From: Thalassotalea marina
Lineage (GTDB): Bacteria > Pseudomonadota > Gammaproteobacteria > Enterobacterales > Alteromonadaceae
Length of the DNA: 64,000 bases
Direction: 5' to 3'
Assembly: GCF_014656435.1 (NCBI RefSeq)
Contig: NZ_BNCK01000005.1
Span: 186,001 to 250,000 of the forward strand
The notes beneath the pieces were generated by a model. The model searched no databases. It had not been told where the DNA came from and saw only the letters and a list, made by a program, of their open reading frames with translations. Made by a program: the position numbers and the translations under genes. Shown here one piece after another: positions 18,672 through 28,030 of the stretch; the stretch's first letter is position 1; each line of letters starts with the position of its first letter.

Positions 18672-18808
18672 TGCGCAAACAGCATTTACCCACTAAGGTC
18701 TGTATAACCTGCAAACGCCCATTTACATGGCGTAAAAAGTGGCAACGTGATTGGAATAACGTCAAGTATTGCTCACGACGATGTAGCAGCGGTAAAAAAG
18801 GTAATTAA
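18671..18808 (+). CDS. DUF2256 mini-protein (zinc-ribbon-like)
   Basis: A 45-residue, very basic protein. It has Cys11 and Cys14 (VCITCKRPF) and Cys34 and Cys38 (YCSRRCSSG), a likely zinc-binding CxxC...CxxxC knuckle, and several Trp ([11 protein letters not shown]). This is the DUF2256 pattern. Such genes are often found next to cryptochrome or photolyase genes; function unknown. It starts in the stop codon of the preceding photolyase gene (TAATG) and ends 11 bp before the FeS photolyase gene, so all three are translated from one message. A small nucleic-acid or protein-binding partner is an inference. Confidence 0.9.
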   Translation: MRKQHLPTKVCITCKRPFTWRKKWQRDWNNVKYCSRRCSSGKKGN

Positions 18809-18819
18809 AGAGAAACAAA

Positions 18820-20391
18820 ATGAAGCAGCAATATAAAACCATACGATTAGTATTGGGCGATCAACTCAATGCTAGTCACTCTTGGTTTCAAGAAAAGAAT
18901 AACGACACCTTGTATGTAATAGCCGAACTGCATCAGGAAACTGACTATGTTGTTCATCATATTCAAAAAGTTGTTGCCTTTTTTGCCGCGATGAAAGCGC
19001 TTTCTAGTGCATTAAACAAAGCAGGTCATCAGGTTTTACACTTAACGCTTGACGATACAAAAGATTTCCAAGACCTGCCTAGCCTGTTAGCACATTTACT
19101 AAAAAAATATTCGGCAACCGCTTTTGAATACCAGTTACCAGACGAATACCGCCTACGTGAGCAGTTATCAAAGTATACTCGCCAACTTGAAATTGATAGT
19201 TGTGCTTATGAAACACAGCACTTTTATCTTTCGGACAGTGAGCTTAGCGACTATTTTAAACAAGATACTAAACATCGAATGGAGCATTTTTACCGTAAAA
19301 TGCGCAGCCGTTTTAACCTTTTAATGGAAGGTTCATCCCCTCAGGGTGGGCAATGGAATTATGACGCTGACAATCGCAATAAAATTAAAGCGGATGACTT
19401 TGACAAAATTCCCGAGCCACTAATTTTTGAAAATGATTGTGACGACATCATTGAGCGCATTAAAGCGCACAAAATAAAAACCATGGGCATGATGACAAAC
19501 AACTTGTATTGGCCTATAAACCGAAGCCAATCTTTGGCGCTGTTAAGGTTCTTTTGTCAGCACTGCTTAAAATATTTTGGCCGTTTTCAAGATGCAATGC
19601 TAGATCAACAAGAGATGACTGTTCAAGAAAAATACTGGAGCTTACTGCACTCTCGTTTGTCTTTTTCATTAAATAGCAAAATGATCAGCCCACACCATGT
19701 AGTAAAGCAAGCTATCGAAGCTTATCAACAAAGTGATGGCGAGATAACTATTGCGCAAATTGAAGGATTTGTTAGACAAATCATCGGTTGGCGTGAATTT
19801 ATCCGTGGTATTTACTGGTTGAATATGCCGCAATATAGCCAGCTCAACTACCTCAACGCTAGCAACAAAATGCCGAGTTGGTTTTGGACAGGAAAAACTA
19901 AAATGAACTGTTTAAAGCATGCTATCTCACAATCGCTAGATTATGCCTACGCCCATCACATTCAACGTTTAATGATCACCGGTAACTTTTGTTTAATAAG
20001 CGGCATTGACCCGACTGAAGTTGATGCTTGGTATTTAGGCATTTATATCGATGCCATCGAGTGGGTTGAAATGCCCAATACCCGGGGCATGAGTCAGTTC
20101 GCAGATGGCGGTATTGTTGGCTCAAAAGCGTATGCCGCCAGTGGAAACTACGTAAACAAAATGAGTAACTATTGCTCCAATTGTCACTACAAGGTCAACA
20201 AAACGTTGGAAGATAACGCCTGCCCACTAAATTCACTATACTGGCACTTTATGGACAAACACCAAGACAAGTTTGCCAATAACCCAAGAAGCAGAATGGT
20301 ATACGCTAACTGGAATAAAAAAACTGACGCTCAACGCCAGCAAGTCCTAGATAAAGCAACCTCGCTGCTCATAGATATTGAAAATTTGTAA
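18820..20391 (+). CDS. iron-sulfur (6-4) photolyase-type protein (FeS-BCP class)
   Basis: 523-residue member of the FeS bacterial cryptochrome/photolyase class (PhrB of Agrobacterium, CryB of Rhodobacter), which repairs (6-4) photoproducts using FAD and a [4Fe-4S] cluster. The start IRLVLGDQLNASHSWF is typical. Candidate cluster ligands are Cys364 (KMNCLKH), Cys452 and Cys455 (YCSNCHYK) and Cys468 (ACPLN), with the same spacing as I recall for Agrobacterium PhrB. The catalytic region IIGWREFIRGIYW and the MPNTRGMSQFADGG loop are also present. AAAGAG precedes the ATG. Last gene of the light-repair operon. Confidence 0.94.
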   Translation: MKQQYKTIRLVLGDQLNASHSWFQEKNNDTLYVIAELHQETDYVVHHIQKVVAFFAAMKALSSALNKAGHQVLHLTLDDTKDFQDLPSLLAHLLKKYSATAFEYQLPDEYRLREQLSKYTRQLEIDSCAYETQHFYLSDSELSDYFKQDTKHRMEHFYRKMRSRFNLLMEGSSPQGGQWNYDADNRNKIKADDFDKIPEPLIFENDCDDIIERIKAHKIKTMGMMTNNLYWPINRSQSLALLRFFCQHCLKYFGRFQDAMLDQQEMTVQEKYWSLLHSRLSFSLNSKMISPHHVVKQAIEAYQQSDGEITIAQIEGFVRQIIGWREFIRGIYWLNMPQYSQLNYLNASNKMPSWFWTGKTKMNCLKHAISQSLDYAYAHHIQRLMITGNFCLISGIDPTEVDAWYLGIYIDAIEWVEMPNTRGMSQFADGGIVGSKAYAASGNYVNKMSNYCSNCHYKVNKTLEDNACPLNSLYWHFMDKHQDKFANNPRSRMVYANWNKKTDAQRQQVLDKATSLLIDIENL

Positions 20392-20426
20392 TATCTAGAT
20401 ATAGATAATTTATCAACATAAAGAAA

Positions 20427-20455
20427 AAAGGGCCCGTTCAATGAACTAGCCCTTT
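20427..20455. terminator. hairpin terminator between photolyase operon and tRNA-Leu
   Basis: AAAGGGC (20427-20433) pairs with GCCCTTT (20449-20455), with a second short stem GTTCA/TGAAC inside. Lies between the convergent photolyase operon and the tRNA-Leu gene; A run on the left and T-rich on the right suit both directions. Confidence 0.7.
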
Positions 20456-20463
20456 CTAATAAT

Positions 20464-20548
20464 TGGTGCGGAAAGCGGGACTTGAACCCGCACGGCCGAA
20501 GCCACCACCCCCTCAAGATGGCGTGTCTACCAATTCCACCACTTCCGC
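20464..20548 (-). tRNA. tRNA-Leu (anticodon GAG)
   Basis: Cloverleaf on the minus strand: acceptor GCGGAAG with TTTCCGC, D-loop AATTGGTAGAC, anticodon loop TTGAGGG between CCATC and GGTGG, long class II variable arm GGCTTCGGCC, T-loop GTTCAAGTC, and encoded CCA. It follows secG on the same strand, as leuU does in E. coli. Confidence 0.96.
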
Positions 20549-20555
20549 AAATTTC

Positions 20556-20921
20556 TTAGTTTGGTATTTCGCTATCTTTTTTAGCGCCTGACGTTGGAAC
20601 TTCGTCATTTTTAACTGGCTCTACAGCAGGTACAGATTGTTCTGTTGCTGGAGCACCTAAGTCGTTCCATTCGTCAGTTGCTTTAACGCGGTTAGCTGTT
20701 AAGTTACCTAATACTAAACTGATAGCAAAAAATGCAATTGCCAACCAAGTTGTAGCACGTGTTAAGAAGTTACCTGAACCGCTAGAACCAAAAATTGTTG
20801 CAGATGAACCAGCACCAAAAGATGCGCCCATATCTGCGCCTTTACCTTGTTGTAATAAAACCAAGCCAATTAAACAAATGGCAACGATTAGATAAACAAC
20901 AATTAAAACCTGATACAACAT
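20556..20921 (-). CDS. secG: protein-export membrane protein SecG
   Basis: Auxiliary subunit of the SecYEG translocon. 121 residues with two transmembrane helices (about 2-22 and 55-73). The conserved connecting loop reads LLQQGKGADMGASFGAGSS, then TIFGSSGSGNFLTRATTWLA. The C-terminal tail is polar and somewhat long, rich in Pro, Glu and Lys. Lies 10 bp after tpiA and 7 bp before tRNA-Leu. Confidence 0.96.
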   Translation of the reverse strand: MLYQVLIVVYLIVAICLIGLVLLQQGKGADMGASFGAGSSATIFGSSGSGNFLTRATTWLAIAFFAISLVLGNLTANRVKATDEWNDLGAPATEQSVPAVEPVKNDEVPTSGAKKDSEIPN

Positions 20922-20931
20922 CGTTAATTCC

Positions 20932-21693
20932 TTAAACCGCCGAACAAATATGACTAAATTCGTCGACTTTTAAACTAGCCCCACCGATAAGACCACCGTC
21001 TATATCTTGTTGAGCGAATAATTCTTTGCAATTAGCAGCGTTAACGCTACCACCATACAATATTGAGACTTTTTTTGCGACTTCAAGGTCTACATCAGCG
21101 ATAAACTGACGGATGAATTGGTGAGTCTCTTGAGCCAATTCTGGAGATGCTGTTTTACCCGTACCTATTGCCCATACAGGCTCATACGCAACAACGATCT
21201 TCGAAAAATTTTCAATACCGATTTCATCGATAACTGGCTGAATTTGTGACGCTAAAACAGTATTTGTTTGACCCGTTTCGCGTTCTTGTTCACTTTCACC
21301 AATACAAAATATTGGTGTCATGCCAGCATTTAGTACTTTAGCCACTTTATGAGCAACCAAAGAGCTAGTTTCTTTATAGAGCGAGCGACGCTCTGAATGA
21401 CCAACAATCACATACTTTACACCAACTTCATTCAACATTTCTGTTGATACTTCGCCTGTGTAAGCACCTTTTTCATGCTCACTTACATTTTGACTACCCA
21501 AGGCAATATTTGCATTGAGATTACAATCAATTTGCTTACTGGCAAATGAAGCTAAATAAGGAAAGCTAGGACAGATAATAACACGAGTGTTTTCTGATAG
21601 CTCTACCTTTGCCAAACTGGCTGTCATCTCATCGACTAAAGATAAACAGCCGTTCATCTTCCAGTTTGCTGCTACGATTACAGGTCTGGTCAT
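20932..21693 (-). CDS. tpiA: triose-phosphate isomerase
   Basis: Interconverts dihydroxyacetone phosphate and glyceraldehyde-3-phosphate. 253-residue TIM barrel. Active-site residues are Asn10 and Lys12 (AANWKMNG), His99 (VGHSERR) and Glu171 (AYEPVWAIGTG). Phosphate-binding loops ILYGGSVNA and GGLIGGASL are intact. It lies between glmM and secG; in E. coli tpiA is elsewhere, but this order is seen in other gammaproteobacteria. A terminator-like hairpin precedes it, so it may have its own promoter. Confidence 0.97.
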   Translation of the reverse strand: MTRPVIVAANWKMNGCLSLVDEMTASLAKVELSENTRVIICPSFPYLASFASKQIDCNLNANIALGSQNVSEHEKGAYTGEVSTEMLNEVGVKYVIVGHSERRSLYKETSSLVAHKVAKVLNAGMTPIFCIGESEQERETGQTNTVLASQIQPVIDEIGIENFSKIVVAYEPVWAIGTGKTASPELAQETHQFIRQFIADVDLEVAKKVSILYGGSVNAANCKELFAQQDIDGGLIGGASLKVDEFSHICSAV

Positions 21694-21733
21694 GTGTCAT
21701 TCCTAATTTAAAGCGGCGAGATATTAACTAACA

Positions 21734-21772
21734 AAAGAACAAGATACAAGTAGAAAACTTAATATCTTGTTC
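21734..21772 (-). terminator. hairpin terminator after glmM
   Basis: GAACAAGATA (21738-21747) and TATCTTGTTC (21763-21772) form a 10-bp stem with a 15-nt loop, followed on the minus strand by TTTTGT. Lies between glmM and tpiA; likely partial termination. Confidence 0.6.
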
Positions 21773-21794
21773 AAATGGTCACTTTTTCAACCGA

Positions 21795-23132
21795 CTAGCA
21801 AGCTTTTTTAACCGCGTCGGCAATTTTGTTGGCTAAGGCTGTCACTTCTTCATGATCAGGACCTTCAACCATGACTCGAATTAATGGCTCAGTACCCGAT
21901 TTGCGCAATAGTACACGGCCTCGCCCACTGAGCTTTTCATTTACATGGTGTACAGCGGAAATAACATTGTCTGATGTAATTGGATCATTATCCCCAGCAA
22001 ACCTAACGTTAACGAGTACTTGTGGTAATTTAGTCATGCCTTGTCTTAAATCATAAAGACTTTTGCCTGATGAGCAAATTGCCGTAAGAACATTCAAAGC
22101 AGCAATGATACCATCGCCAGTTGACGTGTGTTTTAAATTAATGATGTGCCCTGAATTTTCAGCGCCTAACTGCCAGCCTTTTTCCTTAAGCATTTCCATG
22201 ACGTAGCGGTCACCTACTTTACTGCGAGCAAAAGGTACGCCCATCTCTGTTAAGGCTATTTCTAGGCCCATATTACTCATGAGAGTACCAACAACACCTC
22301 CGGTGATATTGCCTGACTTTAAGTCGTTACAAGCGATAACAAAAACACACTCATCACCATCGACCACATAGCCTGTGTGATCAACCATCATAAGTCGATC
22401 GCCGTCTCCATCAAGCGCGATACCTAAATCAGCTTGGTGCTCTACAACCGCTTTACTGATAGCATCCATTGATGTCGCGCCACAGCCATCATTGATATTT
22501 GTACCATTCGGCGCTGCACCAATACTAATCACTTCAGCACCCAATTCTTTAAATACATTAGGTGCAATATGATAGGTAGCACCATGTGCACAATCTACCA
22601 CTATCTTTATATTTTTAAGTGAATAATGGCTTGGGAAGTTACTTTTACAAAATTCAATATATCGACCAGCCGCATCTTCAATACGGTTGGCTTTGCCTAG
22701 TTTGTCAGAAGCAACACAGGCTATTTCTTTATCAAGCTCAGCTTCTATCTCAAGCTCAACTTCATCCGGTAATTTTTGACCGTCTTGCGAGAAAAACTTA
22801 ATACCGTTATCAAAATATGGATTATGAGAAGCACTGATCACTATGCCGGCTTCTGCTCTAAATGTTTTGGTTAAATAAGCAATGCCTGGTGTAGGCATTG
22901 GACCTAACAAGCCAATATCAACACCAGCAGCTGAGAAACCAGCTTCCAATGCAGATTCCAACATATACCCTGAAATTCGAGTATCTTTACCAATAAGGAC
23001 TTTTTTTGTACCTTGCGCAGCTAACACTTTGCCAGCTGCAAACCCTAACTTCATCACAAATTCTGGCGTAATCGGGTATTTACCCACTAAGCCACGAACG
23101 CCATCTGTGCCAAAGTATCTTCTTTCAGTCAT
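21795..23132 (-). CDS. glmM: phosphoglucosamine mutase
   Basis: Converts glucosamine-6-phosphate to glucosamine-1-phosphate on the way to UDP-GlcNAc, for peptidoglycan and LPS. 445 residues, equal to E. coli. The phospho-acceptor Ser102 lies in VISASHNP. The metal-binding loop [13 protein letters not shown], the sugar loop GAENSGHII and the phosphate loop [14 protein letters not shown] are intact. N-terminus [11 protein letters not shown] is typical. Follows folP 25 bp downstream of it, probably in one operon. Confidence 0.97.
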   Translation of the reverse strand: MTERRYFGTDGVRGLVGKYPITPEFVMKLGFAAGKVLAAQGTKKVLIGKDTRISGYMLESALEAGFSAAGVDIGLLGPMPTPGIAYLTKTFRAEAGIVISASHNPYFDNGIKFFSQDGQKLPDEVELEIEAELDKEIACVASDKLGKANRIEDAAGRYIEFCKSNFPSHYSLKNIKIVVDCAHGATYHIAPNVFKELGAEVISIGAAPNGTNINDGCGATSMDAISKAVVEHQADLGIALDGDGDRLMMVDHTGYVVDGDECVFVIACNDLKSGNITGGVVGTLMSNMGLEIALTEMGVPFARSKVGDRYVMEMLKEKGWQLGAENSGHIINLKHTSTGDGIIAALNVLTAICSSGKSLYDLRQGMTKLPQVLVNVRFAGDNDPITSDNVISAVHHVNEKLSGRGRVLLRKSGTEPLIRVMVEGPDHEEVTALANKIADAVKKAC

Positions 23133-23157
23133 GAAGTTTTCCCTGTTAATGTTTTTA

Positions 23158-23997
23158 TTAATTTGTTAATTGGTGCGTTATTTGTAATATTTTTATCGCG
23201 TCCATTGTTTCTTGTACATCATGGACACGTATTATAGAGGCGCCTCGTTCAACAGCCAGTAATGCGGTTGTTAAGCTACCTGCTAATCTTTGTTCAATAT
23301 CTCGTTCGAGTAGTTTACCTATCATCGATTTTCTTGATGTCCCAGATAAAATGGGCATATTAAAATCATCAAAGCAGGTTAAGTTTGCCAATAAACGGTA
23401 GTTCTGTTCAACTGTTTTTCCAAAACCAAAACCCGGATCTAAAATAATTCTTTCTTTTTCAATGCCATGCTCGTGACAGTCTTCAATACGTTGCTCAAAG
23501 AATTGTTTAATATCACCAATTAAATCTTGATATTGAGGATTATGCTGCATGGTTCTGGGCTGCCCTTGCATATGCATTAAACAAACAGGCAATGAACTTT
23601 GTCCAACAATTTCAAGACAGCCTGGCTCTTGCAATGCTCTGACATCATTAATTAAATCAGCCCCTGCGGCAATGGCTTCTGCCATCACTTGGGCTTTACT
23701 GGTATCTATTGAAACATTGATATTAAAGCGTTGTTTAATCGCTTTTATCACAGGAATGGTTCTAGAGAGTTCTTCTTCAACTAAAACGTCAGCGGCACCT
23801 GGGCGAGTGGATTCTCCACCGATGTCAATAATACTAGCGCCCTGCTCTATCATTTGCTCAGCTTGTTTTAACGCATTATCTATTGATGCAAATTGACCAC
23901 CATCAGAAAATGAATCTGGCGTGACATTTAATATTCCCATGACTTGAATGTCTTGGCGGTTTAACGATAAAGGGGTGCCTGGAGATAATATGTTCAA
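23158..23997 (-). CDS. folP: dihydropteroate synthase
   Basis: Folate synthesis: joins p-aminobenzoate to the pterin pyrophosphate; target of sulfonamides. 279-residue TIM barrel. Signatures are [31 protein letters not shown], the INDVRAL loop, and [20 protein letters not shown]. The [13 protein letters not shown] loop and the terminal [13 protein letters not shown] motif are intact. Standard position between ftsH and glmM. Confidence 0.96.
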   Translation of the reverse strand: MNILSPGTPLSLNRQDIQVMGILNVTPDSFSDGGQFASIDNALKQAEQMIEQGASIIDIGGESTRPGAADVLVEEELSRTIPVIKAIKQRFNINVSIDTSKAQVMAEAIAAGADLINDVRALQEPGCLEIVGQSSLPVCLMHMQGQPRTMQHNPQYQDLIGDIKQFFEQRIEDCHEHGIEKERIILDPGFGFGKTVEQNYRLLANLTCFDDFNMPILSGTSRKSMIGKLLERDIEQRLAGSLTTALLAVERGASIIRVHDVQETMDAIKILQITHQLTN

Positions 23998-24030
23998 GGG
24001 GGAGATCTCAGAAATTAATGTTCACAGATA

Positions 24031-24056
24031 AAAGAAAGCCTCGATTATCGAGGCTT
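24031..24056 (-). terminator. intrinsic terminator after ftsH
   Basis: On the minus strand AAGCCTCGAT and ATCGAGGCTT pair almost without a loop, followed by TCTTTT. Lies directly after the ftsH stop and before folP, so folP-glmM may be partly uncoupled from ftsH. Confidence 0.75.
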
Positions 24057-24064
24057 ATCTAACG

Positions 24065-25990
24065 TTATTTGGCTGGCATATCACCAGGACTGTTTAAATC
24101 CGGTTCAACCTTCTTTTCAGATTTTGCTTTAGGTGGCTCATTTGAACCTGAGTTATCACCATGAAAATCTGATGGTGGACGCACTTCACGACGCGCCATT
24201 AAATCATCAATCTGATTAGCATCAATTGTTTCGTACAACATAAGAGCATCTTTCATCGCATGAAGAATATCCATGTTGTCTTTTAAAATTTGCTCAGCAC
24301 GTTGGTAGTTACGATCAACAAAGTCTTTGATTTCATCGTCGATCATTTTTGCTGTTTCGTCAGACATATGCATAGATTTAGCCGATGTACGACCTAAAAA
24401 TACTTCGCCTTCTTCTTCAGCAAATAACATAGGACCCATTTTTTCAGATAGACCCCATTGTGTCACCATCTTGCGAGCTAAGTTTGTTGCACGCTCAATG
24501 TCGTTTGATGCACCAGTTGATACTTTATCTGGACCATAAATGATCTCTTCAGCAATACGACCACCATATAATGACGAAATATTACTTTCTAAATGCTGTT
24601 TGCTATGGCTAAATCTATCTTGCTCAGGCAAGTACATGGTAACACCTAGTGCACGTCCACGAGGAATAATAGATACCTTGTACACTGGATCATGTTCCGG
24701 TACTAATCGACCAACAATCGCATGGCCCGCTTCGTGGTAAGCTGTCATTTCTTTTTCAGACTCGCTCATCACCATAGACTTACGTTCTGCGCCCATTAAG
24801 ATTTTATCTTTGGCTTTTTCAAACTCTTCCATCGACACAAGGCGACGAGAGGCGCGTGCAGCAAATAGTGCCGCTTCGTTAACTAGGTTGGCTAAATCTG
24901 CACCCGAGAAGCCCGGCGTACCACGTGCAATGACTGACGCTTTCACGTCATCACCGATTGGTACTTTGCGCATGTGCACTTTAAGAATTTGTTCACGGCC
25001 ACGGATATCTGGTAAACCAACGGTCACTTGACGGTCAAAACGACCAGGACGTAATAATGCTGGATCTAATACATCTGGGCGGTTAGTTGCGGCAATAACA
25101 ATGACACCTTCATTACCTTCAAAACCATCCATTTCAACTAGCATTTGGTTTAACGTTTGTTCACGTTCGTCGTGACCACCACCTAAACCAGCACCACGCT
25201 GACGGCCTACCGCATCAATTTCATCGATGAAAATAATACATGGAGCAGATTTCTTCGCTTGTTCGAACATGTCACGTACACGAGATGCACCAACACCAAC
25301 AAACATTTCAACGAAATCTGAGCCTGAAATAGTGAAAAACGGTACTTTAGCTTCACCAGCAATTGCTTTTGCTAATAAAGTTTTACCAGTACCTGGTTGA
25401 CCAACCATTAATACACCTGATGGAATGCGACCACCAAGTTTTTGGAATTTAGAAGGGTCTCTTAAGTAGTCAACTAATTCAGCAACTTCTTCTTTTGCTT
25501 CATCACAACCAGCAACGTCAGCAAACGTTGTTTTGATTTGGTCTTCGCTAAGTAAGCGCGCCTTTGATTTACCAAAAGACATTGCGCCCTTACCGCCACC
25601 ACCTTGCATTTGACGCATGAAGAAAATCCACACACCAATTAACAAAATGAACGGGAACCATGAAATAAAGATAGTTGTCAGGAAGCTTGTCTCTTCTGGC
25701 ATATCACCAGATGCAGTTACACCTTGCTTAACTAGGTCGTTAATAAGATCGCGGTCATATCCACCAGGGATCACTGCAACAAATTGCTCACCACTTCGCT
25801 TTACACCTTTAATTACACCATTGCGGTCAACATTTACTTCACGGATTTGTCCTTGACGCACATCCTGAATAAAGCGTGTGTAATTCATTTGCTGTTCTGC
25901 GCCACCGCCCGGAGTAAAACTCTGGAACACTGACATAAGTACTACAGCTATTACTAGCCATAAAATCAGATTTTTTGCCATATCGCTCAA
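24065..25990 (-). CDS. ftsH: ATP-dependent zinc metalloprotease FtsH
   Basis: Membrane-anchored AAA+ protease that degrades misfolded membrane proteins and regulators such as LpxC. 641 residues. Two transmembrane helices (about 6-23 and 100-122) flank a periplasmic domain. The AAA domain has Walker A GQPGTGKT, Walker [12 protein letters not shown], pore loop FVGVG and the arginine-finger region [11 protein letters not shown]. The zinc site is HEAGH with His419, Glu420 and His423. The C-terminal tail is charged. Downstream of rlmE, as in E. coli. Confidence 0.98.
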   Translation of the reverse strand: MSDMAKNLILWLVIAVVLMSVFQSFTPGGGAEQQMNYTRFIQDVRQGQIREVNVDRNGVIKGVKRSGEQFVAVIPGGYDRDLINDLVKQGVTASGDMPEETSFLTTIFISWFPFILLIGVWIFFMRQMQGGGGKGAMSFGKSKARLLSEDQIKTTFADVAGCDEAKEEVAELVDYLRDPSKFQKLGGRIPSGVLMVGQPGTGKTLLAKAIAGEAKVPFFTISGSDFVEMFVGVGASRVRDMFEQAKKSAPCIIFIDEIDAVGRQRGAGLGGGHDEREQTLNQMLVEMDGFEGNEGVIVIAATNRPDVLDPALLRPGRFDRQVTVGLPDIRGREQILKVHMRKVPIGDDVKASVIARGTPGFSGADLANLVNEAALFAARASRRLVSMEEFEKAKDKILMGAERKSMVMSESEKEMTAYHEAGHAIVGRLVPEHDPVYKVSIIPRGRALGVTMYLPEQDRFSHSKQHLESNISSLYGGRIAEEIIYGPDKVSTGASNDIERATNLARKMVTQWGLSEKMGPMLFAEEEGEVFLGRTSAKSMHMSDETAKMIDDEIKDFVDRNYQRAEQILKDNMDILHAMKDALMLYETIDANQIDDLMARREVRPPSDFHGDNSGSNEPPKAKSEKKVEPDLNSPGDMPAK

Positions 25991-26068
25991 CTTAACGACC
26001 TCTTACTTGAAAATCACACGCCATTTTTACGAGTAAAACACCGTGTTTTGATAATTCTATTTAATTTA

Positions 26069-26698
26069 CTACAATTTGAACCCTGTCGCCACCAGATATA
26101 CTTCTCTTGATCTGGCTCTTGATGACATAGGTTTACGTACTTTAACCACTTTAAAGACGTTTTTTACTTCTTGCATATATTGATCAAATCCCGCTCCTTG
26201 AAATACTTTGACCACAAAAGCGCCGTTTTTCTTCAATACTTGGTGACACATATCTAATGCTAGTTCGACCAAATACATACTTCGTGCTGAATCTGCGGCT
26301 TCATTTCCGGTAAAGTTGGCCGCCATATCTGACATAACAACATCAATATTTTTACCGTCTATTCTAGATAATAACGCTTCAAGCACGGCGTCTTCTCTAA
26401 AGTCACCTTGCAGAAAATCAACTCCTGCAATTGGATCCATAGGCAAAATGTCACAAGCAACTACTTGTCCATTTTGCCCTACCGCTTTAACCGCATATTC
26501 AGACCAGCCTCCTGGAGCTGCTCCTAAATCTACGACTTTCATGCCCGGTTTGATCAATTTATCTTTGTCATTGATCTCTTCGATTTTGAATACGGCACGA
26601 GATCTCAACCCAAGTTTTTGGGCTTTTTTCACATATTCGTCGTCGAAATGCTCTTGCATCCAACGCTGGCTACTATTTGTTCTCTTTTTATTACTCAT
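26069..26698 (-). CDS. rlmE: 23S rRNA (uridine-2552-2'-O)-methyltransferase RlmE
   Basis: Heat-shock methyltransferase (FtsJ/RrmJ) that 2'-O-methylates U2552 in the ribosomal A loop. I use ATG 26698 ([13 protein letters not shown]), giving 209 residues, the E. coli length; 30 codons upstream are open but hydrophobic and unlike the family. SAM motif [16 protein letters not shown], the DFLQGDFRE loop, catalytic-Asp region [13 protein letters not shown], and the [14 protein letters not shown] lysine region are intact. Divergent from yhbY. Confidence 0.96.
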   Translation of the reverse strand: MSNKKRTNSSQRWMQEHFDDEYVKKAQKLGLRSRAVFKIEEINDKDKLIKPGMKVVDLGAAPGGWSEYAVKAVGQNGQVVACDILPMDPIAGVDFLQGDFREDAVLEALLSRIDGKNIDVVMSDMAANFTGNEAADSARSMYLVELALDMCHQVLKKNGAFVVKVFQGAGFDQYMQEVKNVFKVVKVRKPMSSRARSREVYLVATGFKL

Positions 26699-26812
26699 TT
26701 TTAACCAATGCTGTTCTGGAAACTTAGATTTCCATACAGGTTTTATTAGTATTACAAACAAGATGGAGTTAAAATAGCGATAATTCAAGCCAACATGTAA
26801 CGAAATTTTTTA

Positions 26813-27109
26813 ATGAGCTTAAATAAAAAACAAATTCAGTATTTAAAAGGTGTAGCACACTCGCTCAAACCTATCGTTTTATTAGGTAGCAATGGCTTAA
26901 CCGAAGCTGTAATTGCCGAAATAGATTACGCACTTAATCATCATGAACTTATCAAAGTTAAAATCCCAACTGATGATCGTGAAGTAAAAGGGTTAATTGT
27001 TGATGCTATCTGTAGAGAAACAGAAGCAACTAAAGTGCAGTTGATTGGTAAAACATTAGTTATTTACCGTCAAAGTGAAGAGAAGAAAATTCATATTCCT
27101 AAACTGTAA
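26813..27109 (+). CDS. yhbY: CRM-domain ribosome assembly RNA-binding protein YhbY
   Basis: Single CRM (KH-like) domain protein that associates with pre-50S ribosomal subunits. 98 residues; the family pattern is clear in KQIQYLKGVAHSLKPIVLLG, the GSNGL-type loop, and HELIKVKIP. It diverges from rlmE with 114 bp between the chosen starts, the same arrangement as in E. coli. A strong terminator follows 11 bp after the stop. Confidence 0.95.
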   Translation: MSLNKKQIQYLKGVAHSLKPIVLLGSNGLTEAVIAEIDYALNHHELIKVKIPTDDREVKGLIVDAICRETEATKVQLIGKTLVIYRQSEEKKIHIPKL

Positions 27110-27120
27110 CTCCAAATACA

Positions 27121-27154
27121 AAAAAGCCGCTCAAATAAAAGAGCGGCTTTTTTT
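27121..27154. terminator. bidirectional intrinsic terminator
   Basis: AAAAAGCCGCTC / GAGCGGCTTTTT, 12-bp stem and 8-nt loop, T run on the right and A run on the left. Between convergent yhbY and the DUF3192 lipoprotein gene. Confidence 0.92.
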
Positions 27155-27162
27155 ATGCAATT

Positions 27163-27549
27163 TTAATGACCAGTATTTCTTGAAAAATCTCCACCACGGC
27201 CAGTTTGTCTTAGTTCTCCGTTGACGAAATATAAGTAAGTACATTCATCACGAGTCGTTAAATCATCTTTGTGCACGCGTTGTGTGCGGTAAAATAGTAC
27301 TTTGACCATTTCACCATCTTTTTCATAGGTTTCGGTAAAGTCAGCTACACCCATAGTCGTTTCAACACTATTAAAACTTGCACCTAATTCAATTCTAGCG
27401 ATTTTTTTGCGATTGCTATATTCACGATCTTTAAAGTCGTCTGCAATTGAGTAGCTATAGCCATCATCGTCGCCTGCAACAACGATACAACCTGTTAATG
27501 ATAAAGTTAGTGGAGCGGTAACCAAAAGTGCTAACAAAGATTTTTTCAT
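27163..27549 (-). CDS. DUF3192 lipoprotein
   Basis: 128-residue predicted lipoprotein: hydrophobic signal followed by LTGC, so the lipid-bearing Cys is about residue 21. The mature part has the DUF3192 pattern: a helical IARIELGASFNSVETTMG segment (resembling the SmpA/BamE-type LxxGxsxxxVxxxLG motif), then VKVLFYRTQRV and DECTYLYFVNGEL. Function unknown; an envelope role is inferred. A paralogue lies 6 kb away at 33592. Confidence 0.9.
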   Translation of the reverse strand: MKKSLLALLVTAPLTLSLTGCIVVAGDDDGYSYSIADDFKDREYSNRKKIARIELGASFNSVETTMGVADFTETYEKDGEMVKVLFYRTQRVHKDDLTTRDECTYLYFVNGELRQTGRGGDFSRNTGH

Positions 27550-27727
27550 AATATTCTCTTACTTAATTATTGTATTTTCCATGAGTCAAACGTTAGCAAA
27601 TCTTAAACCAAAGATTATAAACCTTTGTAAAATATAATTTTTATTAAAAAACATTAATTTTCAACTAGCGTTTCATTCGTTTTATTCGCTAAAATCTAGT
27701 TAATTATACAAGGTAGAGTTAATCAAT

Positions 27728-28030
27728 ATGACCATCAATGACGAGATATTAGCCATCGCAAATCAAATTGCTAACCAAGGTAATAAGCCTACCGTCGCTC
27801 GCGTAAAAACAAAACTTACTCAGCCAGTGGCATTACCTAAAATAATATCTGTGCTTAAAACTTGGCAACATGATCCTGATTTTACTGCGGTTAAATTAAC
27901 AAACACTGAACAAAATCAAGAACACGTTGGCAAAAATGAAGAAATTATGGCGCTGATAGATAAAGCTATTCAACCACTAAAAGAAGAAATACAAGAGTTA
28001 AAAAATATGCTGAAAGAAATGCAAAAATAG
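27728..28030 (+). CDS. small KfrA-like DNA-binding protein
   Basis: 100 residues. The N-terminal two-thirds (INDEILAIANQIANQGNKPT and VARVKTKLTQPV) resembles the KfrA N-terminal helix-turn-helix domain. The C-terminal 35 residues are a short Lys/Glu-rich coiled coil (PLKEEIQELKNMLKEMQK), which suggests dimerisation. DNA binding is inferred from the resemblance only. The gene ends base-to-base against syd: its TAG is followed at once by the complement of the syd stop. Confidence 0.8.
   Translation: MTINDEILAIANQIANQGNKPTVARVKTKLTQPVALPKIISVLKTWQHDPDFTAVKLTNTEQNQEHVGKNEEIMALIDKAIQPLKEEIQELKNMLKEMQK

Noticed and set aside
23549-23896. Open frame of 115 codons antisense to folP
   Set aside because: Shadow of the folP coding frame; Cys/Ser-rich nonsense composition.
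26316-26777. Open frame of about 150 codons antisense to rlmE
   Set aside because: It lies opposite a well-conserved gene, has no family resemblance and no ribosome binding site; a shadow frame.
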